From assembly GCF_009811415.1 (NCBI RefSeq), contig NZ_BLIG01000032.1:62001-126000 (forward strand): a stretch of DNA of 64,000 nt, written 5' to 3'. A model generated the notes under the pieces. The model was not told where the DNA came from, ran no database searches, and saw only the letters and a list, made by a program, of their open reading frames with translations. Shown here piece by piece: positions 9,468-18,671 of this stretch. The number at the start of each line of letters is the position of its first letter. Within the stretch, counting starts at the first letter, position 1. Position numbers and translations under genes: made by a program. The stretch is from Alteromonas sp. KUL106. Its GTDB lineage: Bacteria; Pseudomonadota; Gammaproteobacteria; Enterobacterales; Alteromonadaceae.

Positions 9468-9783
9468 ATATTTTGCTGAAAGGCGTAGTAGTAGGCTGGA
9501 CACATGTCTAAGCAGCGCGGACTGCTAAAATCAAACTGGTTACCCTACCAATACTTCCAATTCCCTATGTTTTTGTATTTGATCTGTTGGATGAATTTTG
9601 ATGTTAGCAGTTTTTTAGAAGTGAAAACAGACGGCTTTTATTTGACTTAATTTAAGTAAGAAGATGGGATGAGTAAACGGAACGCCATGTCGACCATATG
9701 TAGTTTTGTGTGGTCAACATGACGGACTAGAGGTAGATAGAGTGCTCACGACATGAGCATTGTTTTCTATTTATATTTCACGC
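9468..9783. other. Intergenic region with two hairpins
   Basis: This 316-bp stretch separates the end of fre from the lipoprotein start. It holds CATGTCGACC (9686-9695) facing GGTCAACATG (9712-9721), ten pairs with one wobble, and a shorter TGCTCA/TGAGCA hairpin near 9743-9759. Neither has a clear T-run. The part nearest 9468 presumably holds the lipoprotein promoter, but no convincing -35/-10 pair was found. No gene was seen. Confidence 0.5.
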
Positions 9784-10479
9784 TTAAATAAACGCAAACG
9801 CGTCACCAAATAGGTTCTCAACTTTTAGGCCGCGCTGCGTAAAATCATCGCGCACCACTTTCGCCATCTCAAAACGACCTGCAACGTATACCTGGATATT
9901 GGAAAAATCGGCGTGATCTGCCATGACTGCATGATGAACCCAACCTGTTCTGCCTTTCCATTCATCACAAGCAAATTCAACAACCGGCACAAAAGTGAAG
10001 TGGTCGTTTGCTTCAGCGAGTGCAGTGAGTTTGTCGGCTAAATACAAATCAGATGCGTGCTTTCCACCCCAATACAGAGTCAGTGGCGTTTTGTCACCGC
10101 TGTTAAGATGCTCTTGCAGAATTGAGTAGGTATACGAGAAGCCCGTTCCCCCCGCAATCAGTACCATGGGCAGGCCGTTGCTTTGCAAAAAGGCATTGCC
10201 ATTACCCACATTGACCGTGATTTCGCCATCTGTGCGCATACGCGCAAGCACTTCACCTGCATAGCTGTTGCCAGGCTCTGCGCCAATATGAAGTTCAATG
10301 CGGCGGTTATCATACGCAGCATTGGCAATAGAGAATGGACGCATATCCTTTTCGCCCATAACAACCATGGCGTACTGACCCGCTTTAAATTCAACCGGGC
10401 TTTCTGGTGTTAATTCAACTTTTTGTACCACTTCGGTTAAAGGCGTGATGCTTGCAACCTTACACTTAATTTCTGACAT
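9784..10479 (-). CDS. fre: NAD(P)H-flavin reductase
   Basis: The 231-residue protein matches E. coli Fre (233 residues) along its length: RAGQY-like KAGQYAMVVM, RPFSIAN (flavin binding), LIAGGTGFSYTYSIL (NAD(P)H binding), YWGGK, and the C-terminal GRFEMAKVVRDDF and LFGDAFAFI. It reduces free FMN, FAD or riboflavin with NAD(P)H in the cytoplasm. The ATG at 10479 is chosen over an upstream in-frame ATG because it fits the family N-terminus. It follows ubiD on the same strand, an arrangement also found in E. coli; reduced FMN is relevant to UbiX/UbiD chemistry, which may explain the linkage. Confidence 0.95.
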   Translation of the reverse strand: MSEIKCKVASITPLTEVVQKVELTPESPVEFKAGQYAMVVMGEKDMRPFSIANAAYDNRRIELHIGAEPGNSYAGEVLARMRTDGEITVNVGNGNAFLQSNGLPMVLIAGGTGFSYTYSILQEHLNSGDKTPLTLYWGGKHASDLYLADKLTALAEANDHFTFVPVVEFACDEWKGRTGWVHHAVMADHADFSNIQVYVAGRFEMAKVVRDDFTQRGLKVENLFGDAFAFI

Positions 10480-10578
10480 GTATTCTCTTTTAACCTTCTT
10501 GCTTAGCGTGTCGCCTTTACATGCGCTCTTAAAAAGCGCACGCATCAATGCAAAATAAAATAGCGCTGATATTGGGTT

Positions 10579-12063
10579 CTACATAATACCAAGACTGTCC
10601 CAAATATCATCAACGTGTTTCTTGACGTCTTCGTCCATCACAATAGGTACGCCCCACTCGCGGTCGGTCTCGCCGGGCATCTTATTGGTAGCGTCCATCC
10701 CCATTTTTGAGCCAAGGCCTGACACCGGTGACGCAAAATCTAAATAGTCGATAGGGGTGTTTTCTATCATTACCGTATCGCGGGCAGGGTCCATACGTGT
10801 GGTGATAGCCCAAATTACATCATTCCAGTCGCGCGCGTTGACGTCATCATCGCACACTATCACAAATTTCGTGTACATGAACTGACGCAAGAACGACCAC
10901 ACACCCATCATGACCCGTTTCGCGTGCCCTGGATATTGTTTCTTCATGGTTACCACAGCCATGCGATAAGAGCAGCCCTCGGGGGGGAGGTAGAAATCGA
11001 CGATCTCAGGAAATTGCTTTTGCAAAATAGGGACAAACACTTCGTTAAGCGCAACACCTAAAATAGCCGGCTCATCAGGCGGGCGGCCTGTGTAGGTTGA
11101 ATGATAGATAGGGTCTTTACGGTGCGTAATATGCGTTACGGTAAACACAGGGAAATCGTCAACTTCGTTGTAATACCCCGTGTGATCGCCATAAGGGCCT
11201 TCAGGTGCGGTTTCATCTTGGGCAATATAACCTTCAAGCACAATCTCTGCGCTGGCAGGAACTTGCAAGTCGTTGCTGATAGACTTAACCACTTCGGTTT
11301 TATCACCGCGCAATAAGCCTGCAAAAGCGTATTCAGACAAGGTGTCGGGGACAGGCGTAACCGCACCCAATATTGTAGCTGGATCAGCGCCAAGGGCCAC
11401 TGATACCGGGTAGGGTTCACCCGGGTGAGTTTGACACCACTCACGAAAATCAAGGGCGCCACCACGGTGTGACAACCAGCGCATTATGAGTTTGTTTTTA
11501 CCAATAACCTGCTGACGATAGATACCTAAATTCTGACGCTTTTTATGCGGTCCTTTCGTTACGCTCAATCCCCACGTCACCAACGGCGCAGCATCTCCCG
11601 GCCAACAGCGCTGTACTGGGATTTTCGATAGGTCTACGTCGTCACCAGTGAGCACCACTTCCTGACAGGGGGCTTTCTTGAGCACTTTAGTAGGCATATT
11701 CAGTACTTGCTTAAACACTGGCAATTTTTCCCAAAGGTCTTTCAAGCCTTTAGGGGGCTCAGGCTCTTTCAAATACGCCAACAGTTTGCCGACTTCACGC
11801 AGTGCTTCAACCGAATCCTGACCCATGCCCATCGCCACGCGCTCCGGCGTTCCAAATAAATTGGCGAGTACGGGCATAGTGTGGTTTTTTGGGTTCTCGA
11901 ATAATAGGGCTGGGCCGCCAGCTCGCAATGTGCGATCTGCAATTTCCGTCATTTCTAAGTCGGTGTCTATGGGCTGGCTAATGCGTACTAGTTCGCCCTT
12001 AGCTTCTAATTGGCGAATAAAGTCGCGTAAATCTTTGTATTTCATCAGTGCAGGTGTATCCAC
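10579..12063 (-). CDS. ubiD: 3-octaprenyl-4-hydroxybenzoate decarboxylase
   Basis: UbiD decarboxylates the polyprenyl-hydroxybenzoate intermediate of ubiquinone synthesis using prenylated FMN supplied by UbiX. The 494-residue protein matches E. coli UbiD (497) closely from MKYKDLRDF through [49 protein letters not shown] and [10 protein letters not shown] to the C-terminus; the central acidic motif with the catalytic Glu is intact. The GTG at 12063 adds six residues before an in-frame ATG at 12045; neither has a good ribosome-binding site, so the exact start is open. The gap to fre is about 100 bp. Confidence 0.95.
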   Translation of the reverse strand: MDTPALMKYKDLRDFIRQLEAKGELVRISQPIDTDLEMTEIADRTLRAGGPALLFENPKNHTMPVLANLFGTPERVAMGMGQDSVEALREVGKLLAYLKEPEPPKGLKDLWEKLPVFKQVLNMPTKVLKKAPCQEVVLTGDDVDLSKIPVQRCWPGDAAPLVTWGLSVTKGPHKKRQNLGIYRQQVIGKNKLIMRWLSHRGGALDFREWCQTHPGEPYPVSVALGADPATILGAVTPVPDTLSEYAFAGLLRGDKTEVVKSISNDLQVPASAEIVLEGYIAQDETAPEGPYGDHTGYYNEVDDFPVFTVTHITHRKDPIYHSTYTGRPPDEPAILGVALNEVFVPILQKQFPEIVDFYLPPEGCSYRMAVVTMKKQYPGHAKRVMMGVWSFLRQFMYTKFVIVCDDDVNARDWNDVIWAITTRMDPARDTVMIENTPIDYLDFASPVSGLGSKMGMDATNKMPGETDREWGVPIVMDEDVKKHVDDIWDSLGIM

Positions 12064-12290
12064 GAATGTAATTTATGGCAAGAATATACTATTTAGCGTT
12101 AAAGTCCGATCAGTAAGCACTGCTAATCTGCGATTAAACCTTTTACAGACAAATTAACCTTTACAGACGCCCTGTTTCTGTGTGATATAAGAAAGCGTTA
12201 AAAAATTTAACAAATCCAGGCTGTGTCTTTCTTCACTGTATACTGTGTATCTGAAGAGAAGCAGGCCTACCTTTTGCCTAAGGTGGTTAC

Positions 12291-12542
12291 ATGAGCTCAT
12301 TCGATCAGGACATGCTAGACGAATTAAATTTGCTGCTTAAGTTCCCTACAGACAGTTTACTACAAGGCCTTAAAATTCATCACGACGCGAGTCAAGCAAT
12401 GGTCAACGCAGCATCACGGTTGTATTCAAAGGGGTTAGTGACTCAGCCCGATGGTGGCTATCTCACTGATTTAGGCATTGACCTTGCCGATCATGCCCGT
12501 CACATCCAGTCAGCATTGTGCCCGAGAAAAAGCGGCCATTAG
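12291..12542 (+). CDS. TIGR02647-type conserved small protein
   Basis: This 83-residue protein carries the recognisable family pattern LDELNLLLKF, then GLKIHHDAS, AASRLYSKGLVTQPDGGYLTDLG. It is a small, apparently cytoplasmic helical protein conserved in gammaproteobacteria, of unknown function. AGGTGG lies five bases upstream of the ATG. It is divergent from ubiD and stands alone ahead of motX. Confidence 0.8.
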   Translation: MSSFDQDMLDELNLLLKFPTDSLLQGLKIHHDASQAMVNAASRLYSKGLVTQPDGGYLTDLGIDLADHARHIQSALCPRKSGH

Positions 12543-12644
12543 GTGTTTTAAATGGGGAAATGGTTCTTCTTCAAGAAAGGCCTTACGCCCTATGAAAACA
12601 GTTAATACTGAGCTACTTTCTAGGAATTTTGTAAAGAACGGTAT

Positions 12645-12690
12645 GTCTTAGTTAAGATAATCTACATTACGTCGATAACTTAACTAAGAC
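12645..12690. promoter_or_regulatory. Candidate sigma-28 promoter within a 12-bp inverted repeat, upstream of motX
   Basis: TTAAGATA (12652-12659), an 11-base spacer and GTCGATAA (12671-12678) fit the FliA consensus TAAAGTTT-N11-GCCGATAA at 12 of 16 positions with exact spacing. A perfect inverted repeat, GTCTTAGTTAAG (12645-12656) and CTTAACTAAGAC (12679-12690), brackets the promoter; its right arm lies where transcription should begin. Family knowledge that motX is a late flagellar gene supports the call. Confidence 0.6.
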
Positions 12691-12716
12691 ACTGCATTCA
12701 TCATAAAATTTTTGCT

Positions 12717-13361
12717 ATGAAACGTTTTTTATCTACCGCTTTATTTATGTGCGCTTCAGCGACAGGCTTTTCCGCGTGTGCGCTTGAAGGTGAAACAATT
12801 GAAGAGCTTCGCGCTGTTCAGCTTTACAGCCAAGACGCATTAATCGATATGATCAATGCTAATACGCATTTAGATAAAGTAGTGGAAGATAGATGCCAGC
12901 TTGTGCAGGACATTGAAGCGCGCGCCGACGTCCTCAAAGTACCTGCTTACCAGTTCTTATGGGGCGATATGCTAGCATGGGGCGTATGTGTTGATGCTGC
13001 GCCGGCGCGAGGCATTGGCTACATGGAAGACGCTGCCAATCAAGGCTTGCCAGCAGCGCTTGAGCAACTTGGGCGTTATTATGCTAAGGGCACGCTTGTG
13101 CAGCAGGATAAGTCTCGTGCCGTTGTGTACTTGCGAGAAGCTGCGGCGCTTAAAAACTTGAAAGCACAAATCAGGTTGGTTGAATTATTTTTAGAGGGCT
13201 ACGGCAGCCCTTATGACTACCAAGATGCCTATCATTGGCTGTATAACTCAATAACCAATGATAAAAAGCAGCATCAGCAAATAGCGTCTTATCTCGCGCG
13301 TTTGGAAAAGTTAATGCATCCAAAAGCAGTGCGCGAGGCCAAGCGTCCCATGGACAGCTAA
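12717..13361 (+). CDS. motX: Sodium-driven polar flagellar motor T-ring protein MotX
   Basis: The 214-residue protein has a signal peptide (cleavage near SACA-LEG) followed by VQLYSQDALIDMI, EDRCQLVQDIEARA, YQFLWGDMLAWGVCV and Sel1-type repeats (AANQGLPAALEQLGRYYAKGT; AAALKNLKAQIRLVELFLEGYG). This matches Vibrio MotX in order and length. MotX forms, with MotY, the periplasmic T-ring around the basal body and is needed to place the PomA/PomB Na+-driven stator. It stands alone, away from other flagellar genes, with its own candidate sigma-28 promoter. Confidence 0.92.
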   Translation: MKRFLSTALFMCASATGFSACALEGETIEELRAVQLYSQDALIDMINANTHLDKVVEDRCQLVQDIEARADVLKVPAYQFLWGDMLAWGVCVDAAPARGIGYMEDAANQGLPAALEQLGRYYAKGTLVQQDKSRAVVYLREAAALKNLKAQIRLVELFLEGYGSPYDYQDAYHWLYNSITNDKKQHQQIASYLARLEKLMHPKAVREAKRPMDS

Positions 13362-13468
13362 ACAATTCCAGTGGTTTAAACAGTGAGCCTTTCTTTTACC
13401 GCTCCGTGCTATTCATCCTATTGAGGGAAGGAAATCAACTGACAACAGAAATCGGTCACGCCGATAAC

Positions 13469-14035
13469 CTAACGCTTTCGCCAGCCGCTGAGCATGGGGC
13501 GTACAAGTTGAATATTGCCCACGTATTGCACGACAAACACTGCGCCAATATGCACTAAAACGCAGGCGTACAGCACATCGGCCATCATGCCGTGTATCCA
13601 TTCCAACGTGCTATTGCCAAACATCGCATCTATTTCTTCCATCATAAAACCGGAAATACCTAATCCCAGCATAAGAGCAATAACGGCAATCACCATAAGC
13701 CAGCCAAAGGGGTTGTGACCATGGTGGGTTGGTATTTGCTTTTGTTTTAAGTGCTGGATATGTTCACTAAAGGATTGCTTGTTCAGCGAAATGTTGGAAA
13801 AGCTCGCGTTTGACGAGTTGCTTTGGTGCGTGTTCTCTTTGTTTGAATAGAAGCCCCAAACAACGCGCGTGAATATGAGTGCTAGTGCAATGTAACCGGC
13901 TATTTCATGATAAAGCCGGCCTGGCTCTACAATAAAGTAATTAGTAATAAAAGCCGCAACAATGCCCCAGTGACACACGCGAACAATCCTATCCCAAACG
14001 TAAATTTCTGATGGCGTGTCTTTCGCTTTTTTCAT
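13469..14035 (-). CDS. Cytochrome b561-type di-haem membrane protein
   Basis: The 188-residue protein belongs to the bacterial cytochrome b561 / hydrogenase b-type cytochrome fold. Four hydrophobic helices are visible with His residues in the expected places: RVCHWGIVAAF, YHEIAGYIALALIFTRVVWGFY, FGWLMVIAVIALMLGLGISGFM, and LVHIGAVFVVQYV. A His/Gln/Asn/Ser-rich linker sits between helices two and three. It probably moves electrons between quinol and a periplasmic acceptor. It lies downstream of a small PepSY lipoprotein gene on the same strand, separated by a terminator-like hairpin. Confidence 0.85.
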   Translation of the reverse strand: MKKAKDTPSEIYVWDRIVRVCHWGIVAAFITNYFIVEPGRLYHEIAGYIALALIFTRVVWGFYSNKENTHQSNSSNASFSNISLNKQSFSEHIQHLKQKQIPTHHGHNPFGWLMVIAVIALMLGLGISGFMMEEIDAMFGNSTLEWIHGMMADVLYACVLVHIGAVFVVQYVGNIQLVRPMLSGWRKR

Positions 14036-14060
14036 TACGTGCTCTTTTTAAGTTAAAACA

Positions 14061-14088
14061 AAAACGCTGCAATAGTTTGCAGCGTTTT
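14061..14088. terminator. Terminator between the PepSY lipoprotein and cytochrome b561 genes
   Basis: AAAACGCTGCAA (14061-14072) and TTGCAGCGTTTT (14077-14088) form a 12-bp perfect stem with a 4-base loop. On the minus strand it is followed by TTTTTGTTTT, so it should end or attenuate transcription from the PepSY gene into the cytochrome gene. Confidence 0.75.
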
Positions 14089-14136
14089 TATCAAATGTTA
14101 AAGCAAGCGGCCTATGTACAGCCTGCTAAAACACAC

Positions 14137-14418
14137 TTAGTGCATTTCTTTCTTAACAATGCTGCCATCAACCGGGTTGAAGTAAATTTCAACTTTATTC
14201 TCTTCTTTATCGAAGCCGTAAATTTCGTAGCAGTTGCCGCCAGTCACTTTAAACTCATTAATTTTGTAGCCTTGCGCTAGCAGCTGTGCCTGAAACGCAT
14301 CTTGGTTTTGCCATTCTGCTTCCGGTGCAGTAGTGCATTGCGTTGTGCCATGCTCTGAGCTACACGCGCTTAATAAGGTCGCAGCGCCAATAGCTGTAGC
14401 CATCATAAGTTTTTTCAT
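14137..14418 (-). CDS. PepSY-domain lipoprotein
   Basis: The ATG at 14418 has GGAGA just upstream and yields a 93-residue protein with a lipobox (TLLSAC, Cys19). The mature part, from QLLAQGYKINEFKVTGGNCYEIYGFDKEENKVEIYFNP, is one PepSY-type alpha/beta domain. Such small PepSY proteins often lie beside cytochrome b561 genes, as here, and may be periplasmic accessories. Two cysteines outside the lipobox could form a disulfide. Function is inferred only from this pairing. Confidence 0.8.
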   Translation of the reverse strand: MKKLMMATAIGAATLLSACSSEHGTTQCTTAPEAEWQNQDAFQAQLLAQGYKINEFKVTGGNCYEIYGFDKEENKVEIYFNPVDGSIVKKEMH

Positions 14419-14731
14419 TGCAGTCTCCATTTCGCTTTTTGGTTAAATGTTATTGCTGTCCTAGACTAATAGTGTACTGAGATAGTTCTTTCGTGCATAG
14501 GGGCTGCACAACTTTGTTATACAGAATTGGGGCCTGTTCGGTTTCCTAACGGCTGACAGAATATTTGTCACAAAATTGCTTCCAATATGTCGACTATGGT
14601 TCATCGAACCGTCTCAAAAGCGCTTAATTAATCAAGCGCTTTCATGACCCTAGTCACATCACCTTAACTATACCTTAACTGTATCTAAATCACCTGAGCT
14701 CTCAATTTTCGAGAATACAGAAATAGAGAGG
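14419..14731. promoter_or_regulatory. Intergenic region with a LysR-gene terminator candidate and a tandem CTTAA repeat
   Basis: AAAGCGCTT (14617-14625) faces AAGCGCTTT (14634-14642), a candidate end signal for the minus-strand LysR gene. CTTAAC occurs twice, at 14663 and 14674, exactly 11 bp apart. This is the spacing of OmpR-class (PmrA/QseB-type) direct repeats. GGTTcatcGAACC forms a small hairpin near 14600. No ORF was found. Confidence 0.4.
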
Positions 14732-15646
14732 TCAGTTATCCTGAAGCTCTTGCATAAACAAGTTCACTATACGTTGGTTGGCCAGTGGCTTTTTTCTGAT
14801 GGCATGATAATCATTGGTGTAGCTTAACACGTCAGGTAGCAGCGGCTGCAGTTTATCGCTGTAGCCCAACATGGAAACAAAGTGCTCTGGCAGATAGCCT
14901 ATGTACTTACCGGTTAACAGCAGGGCAATGCGGGATTCCTGTTGGTGGGCCCGTGCAGTGATTGGCCAGTTTTGATGAATGTCACCAGGCTCGCGCCCCA
15001 CCACCATACGGGGAGATTCAACAATCCCGTAGGCGCGAACTTGCTCAACAGTTAACTTTGCGTGTTGATGTAACGGGTGGTGGCGCAACGCATATAAATG
15101 CATGGTCTCACGAAACAACGGTGTTGCGTCTAACGCACTGTTTGAACGTGACAGCACCGTAATACCAATATCGGCTCGGCTCTGTAATACGGCTTCTTCT
15201 ACTTCATCTGAGCCAATGGTCGACAGACTCAACGACACTTTAGGGGCTTTGTCGGAAAAAGACTCTAGTGCACGAACGATTGTCCCGTTATGGATCCCAG
15301 GAATATGCTCAGCCAATGCCAGATTTAAGCTGCCTAGAATTTGTTCGTGACTTTGGTTTACCACCTGTTTAAACGCTTCCATTGAGTTAAACAGGTTGCG
15401 GGTCGCGTTGTGCACCACTTCACCTTGCTCGGTCAAACGAAAACCGGAGCGCCCTCGTTCACACAGCTTCATGTCCAGACGCTTCTCTAAATTAGAGATG
15501 TGATTAGAGATAGTGGAATTTGCCAAGTTAAGCGTTAATTCAGCGGCGGTATACCCACCCGCTTCAACGACCGCTAAAAATATTCTTAGCTGTCGAATAT
15601 CCAAATCGGTCAAATTTCCAGCCAGTATCGCTTTGTTTTTACCCAT
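14732..15646 (-). CDS. LysR-family transcriptional regulator (divergent from gabD)
   Basis: The 304-residue protein has the LysR winged helix-turn-helix at about residues 15-75 (LRIFLAVVEAGGYTAAELTL, STISNHISNLEKRLDMKLCERG, FRLTEQGE) and a periplasmic-binding-protein-like effector domain after residue 100. It is transcribed away from the gabD-gabT pair with a 122-bp AT-rich intergenic region, the classic arrangement of a LysR regulator and its target operon. The effector may be GABA, succinate semialdehyde or a related amino acid; the sequence does not say. Confidence 0.88.
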   Translation of the reverse strand: MGKNKAILAGNLTDLDIRQLRIFLAVVEAGGYTAAELTLNLANSTISNHISNLEKRLDMKLCERGRSGFRLTEQGEVVHNATRNLFNSMEAFKQVVNQSHEQILGSLNLALAEHIPGIHNGTIVRALESFSDKAPKVSLSLSTIGSDEVEEAVLQSRADIGITVLSRSNSALDATPLFRETMHLYALRHHPLHQHAKLTVEQVRAYGIVESPRMVVGREPGDIHQNWPITARAHQQESRIALLLTGKYIGYLPEHFVSMLGYSDKLQPLLPDVLSYTNDYHAIRKKPLANQRIVNLFMQELQDN

Positions 15647-15768
15647 ACATTTGCAAATTCAAAAGTGAATAATGATAAACAATTATATAAGCAAAAGTAT
15701 CGTGGGGCTATGCTGCATTTAAAGTTTAACGCCGTGCCTCAGGCACCCTTGGTTTAAAGGATCTGATT

Positions 15769-17217
15769 ATGCAACCCCACGCGTTACAAACGCTCATTAA
15801 AAATGGCTCGTACATTAATGGTCAATGGCAAGCTAGCCAGCACACGTTTGATGTCAATAATCCGGCGACGGGTGAACTGGTGGCCCGTGTGGCAGATGCG
15901 ACAAAAGACGATGCACTGGCGGCAATCGAAGCAGCAGATATGGCCTTTAAAAGCTGGTCAAAAACCACCGCGGCAGAACGCGCCTCGCTATTAAGAAAGT
16001 GGTTCAACCTTATGATCGAGCATGCAGACACGCTGGGTCATTTGTTAACGCTTGAGCAGGGTAAGCCTGTGGCTGAGGCTATCGGCGAAATCAAATATGG
16101 TGCTGCGTATGTTGAGTGGTTTGCAGAGGAAGCTAAACGGGTCTATGGCGATACCATTCCGGGGCCGTCTCCAGATAAACGTGTCGTTGTTATCAAGCAG
16201 CCCGTGGGTGTTGTTACTGCGATCACACCTTGGAACTTTCCGAATGCCATGATCGCTCGTAAAGCCGCCGCTGCACTTGCGGCAGGTTGTACTTTTGTGG
16301 TTCGCCCAGCCTCCGAAACTCCCTTGTCAGCACTGGCCATGGCCGAGCTGGCGGAGCAAGCCGGAATACCCGCAGGCGTGTTGAACATAGTCACAGGTAC
16401 GCAGGCTTCCGATATCGGTAAAGTACTTACCCAGCATCCCCGCGTGGCGAAATTTACCTTCACGGGTTCAACCGGTGTAGGTAAGACCCTCATTGCTCAG
16501 TGCGCAGATGGCGTGAAAAAGGTGTCCATGGAGCTTGGCGGAAATGCGCCGTTTATCGTTTTTGACGATGCGGATATAGACGCCGCCGTAGACGGCGTCA
16601 TAGTGTCGAAATACCGCAACGCCGGGCAGACATGTGTATGCACAAACCGCATTTACGTGCACGACAGTGTACATGACCAGTTTGTTGAAAAACTCATTAC
16701 CAAAGTCAGCGCGCTTAAAGTGGGCAACGGTCTGGATGAAGGGGTGAATATTGGCCCGCTTATCCATCAAAAAGCGGTGCAGGGCGTAAAGCGATTGCTT
16801 GATGATTCCGTCGAGCAAGGCGCAAAAGTCGTGTTTGGCGGTGCGCCACAAGATGGCTCTAATTTCTTTGCTCCTACGGTTGTCACCGGGGTAACACAGC
16901 AAATGCCGCTAGCCGTAGATGAAATCTTTGGGCCAGTTTCAGCCATATTGCGATTCAACGAGGAAAGTGAAGTCATCGCCCAAGCGAATGACAGTGAGTA
17001 TGGGCTTGCCGCGTATTTTTACAGCCGCGATATCGGCCGAGTGTGGCGTGTAGCCGAGCAGCTTGAATTTGGCATGGTTGGAATAAACGAAGGCGCTATT
17101 TCAAACGCTGCGGCGCCATTTGGCGGTGTTAAACAATCAGGCAATGGTCGTGAAGGCTCCAAGTATGGTTTGGAAGATTATCTAGAAATTAAATATTTGT
17201 GCATGGGCGGCATTTAA
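15769..17217 (+). CDS. gabD: Succinate-semialdehyde dehydrogenase-like aldehyde dehydrogenase
   Basis: The protein oxidises an aldehyde, probably succinate semialdehyde, to the acid with NAD(P)+. At 482 residues it aligns with E. coli GabD throughout: [19 protein letters not shown], the general base Glu255 in MELGGNAPF, the nucleophile Cys289 in [17 protein letters not shown], and the C-terminal [27 protein letters not shown]. The cofactor-binding Lys of the VLKPA motif is Arg179 here (VVRPAS). It is followed 19 bp later by gabT. The substrate could also be a related semialdehyde such as glutarate semialdehyde. Confidence 0.9.
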   Translation: [482 protein letters not shown]

Positions 17218-17236
17218 GCAGTTAGAGGGTAAAGCA

Positions 17237-18520
17237 ATGAAAAATCAATCACTACAAGAAAGAAAAGTACAGGCGTTTGCCCGCGGTCAGGGCAATGCTT
17301 ATCAAGTTTACGTTGAACGTGCACAAGGTTCGGAAATGTGGGATGTGGAAGGTAATCGATACATCGATTTCGGTACCGGCATCGCAGTGTGTAACACCGG
17401 GCACAGCCACCCAAAAATCGTTGAAGCTGTGAAAAAGCAGGTTGATAAGTTTAGTCATACCTGTGTCATGGTAAATCCATATGAAGTGGCCGTTGAACTG
17501 GCTGAAAAACTTAACGCTGTTGCACCGGGCGATAGCGAAAAACGCGCAATTTTTGTGACCACAGGTGCTGAAGCGGTCGAAAACTGTGTGAAAATTGCAC
17601 GTGCTCACACCGGTCGCCGCGGTGTAATCGCGTTCAACGGTGGTTTTCATGGTCGTACTAATATGACGATGGGGTTAACCGGTAAAGTAACGCCGTATAA
17701 AAATTTATTTGGTCCTTTCCCGGGTGATATCTACCATGCGCCTTACCCTAATGCGCTTCATGGCGTAAGCGTTGAAGATGCACTTAAAGGTATTGAAAAC
17801 CTATTCAAAGCCACTATTCCCGCGCAGGATGTGGCCGCTATTATTTTGGAGCCGGTTCAAGGTGAAGGTGGGTTTTACGCAGCACCGGTTGAATTCATGC
17901 AAGCGCTTCGCACGCTGTGCGATGAGCACGGTATCGTATTGATCAGCGATGAAATTCAGTCTGGCTTTGCCCGTACAGGTAAAATGTTTGCCACTGAATA
18001 TGCCGACATAGAGCCAGACCTCATCACCATGGCAAAAGGCATCGCGGGTGGTTTCCCGTTAGCTGCTGTCGTTGGCAAACAACATATTATGGATGCATCA
18101 CACCCAGGTGGACTTGGCGGAACATACGGTGGCTCGCCGGTAAGCTGTGCGGCAGCGCTTGCGGTGCTAGATATTATTGAAGAAGAGCAGTTAATCAGCA
18201 GTGCAAACACCATTGGCGAAACCTTCTTGGCAAGATTGAACGAACTTAAGGCGCAATTTCCAGCGCTTATCAGTGAGGTTCGCGCCAAGGGAGCAATGAT
18301 TGCATTAGAGCTTTGTGAAGACGGCGATGCAGACAAACCGAATACACACCTGACACAGCGGCTTATTGCCAATGCAGCAAAGCACGGCTTGGTGCTGCTT
18401 GCGTGTGGTTATTATGGTAATGTTATTCGCTTTTTGCCTGCGCTTACCATTACTTCCCAAGTGCTTGAAGAAGGTCTGGACAAGTTCACAACACTGTTTA
18501 CCGAGCAGGCAAGCGTTTAA
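17237..18520 (+). CDS. gabT: 4-aminobutyrate aminotransferase
   Basis: This PLP-dependent class III aminotransferase should convert GABA and 2-oxoglutarate to succinate semialdehyde and glutamate in the cytoplasm. The 427-residue sequence has FVTTGAEAVENCVKIAR (phosphate-binding loop), FNGGFHGRT, LEPVQGEGGF, LISDEIQSGFARTG and the Schiff-base Lys267 in MAKGIAGGFPL, all as in E. coli GabT (Lys268). With gabD upstream it forms the two-step GABA shunt. 5-Aminovalerate could be an alternative substrate. Confidence 0.92.
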   Translation: MKNQSLQERKVQAFARGQGNAYQVYVERAQGSEMWDVEGNRYIDFGTGIAVCNTGHSHPKIVEAVKKQVDKFSHTCVMVNPYEVAVELAEKLNAVAPGDSEKRAIFVTTGAEAVENCVKIARAHTGRRGVIAFNGGFHGRTNMTMGLTGKVTPYKNLFGPFPGDIYHAPYPNALHGVSVEDALKGIENLFKATIPAQDVAAIILEPVQGEGGFYAAPVEFMQALRTLCDEHGIVLISDEIQSGFARTGKMFATEYADIEPDLITMAKGIAGGFPLAAVVGKQHIMDASHPGGLGGTYGGSPVSCAAALAVLDIIEEEQLISSANTIGETFLARLNELKAQFPALISEVRAKGAMIALELCEDGDADKPNTHLTQRLIANAAKHGLVLLACGYYGNVIRFLPALTITSQVLEEGLDKFTTLFTEQASV

Positions 18521-18636
18521 CGTCCCTGCAATAAAAAGAACGCAAAACGTTGTGACTGCCAACCGGTTATAACAGGAGCCTTTTTCGCCTGACTTGCGCA
18601 CTTCTCAATGTTGATGATAGTTTGCATGCTTGTTAT

Positions 18637-18671
18637 TTTTTCTCACAAAATATAGTATTTTGTGAGAAAAA
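18637..18671. promoter_or_regulatory. 16-bp perfect inverted repeat upstream of the second LysR gene
   Basis: TTTTTCTCACAAAATA (18637-18652) is followed, after TAG, by its exact inverse TATTTTGTGAGAAAAA (18656-18671). It lies 117 bp after the gabT stop and 36 bp before the LysR ATG. It may be a LysR or other operator, or a bidirectional terminator for gabT, since a run of A/T flanks both arms. Confidence 0.6.

Noticed and set aside
16468..16902. Long frames antisense to gabD and other conserved genes
   Set aside because: They are shadows of codon bias in well-supported genes and show no protein-family pattern.
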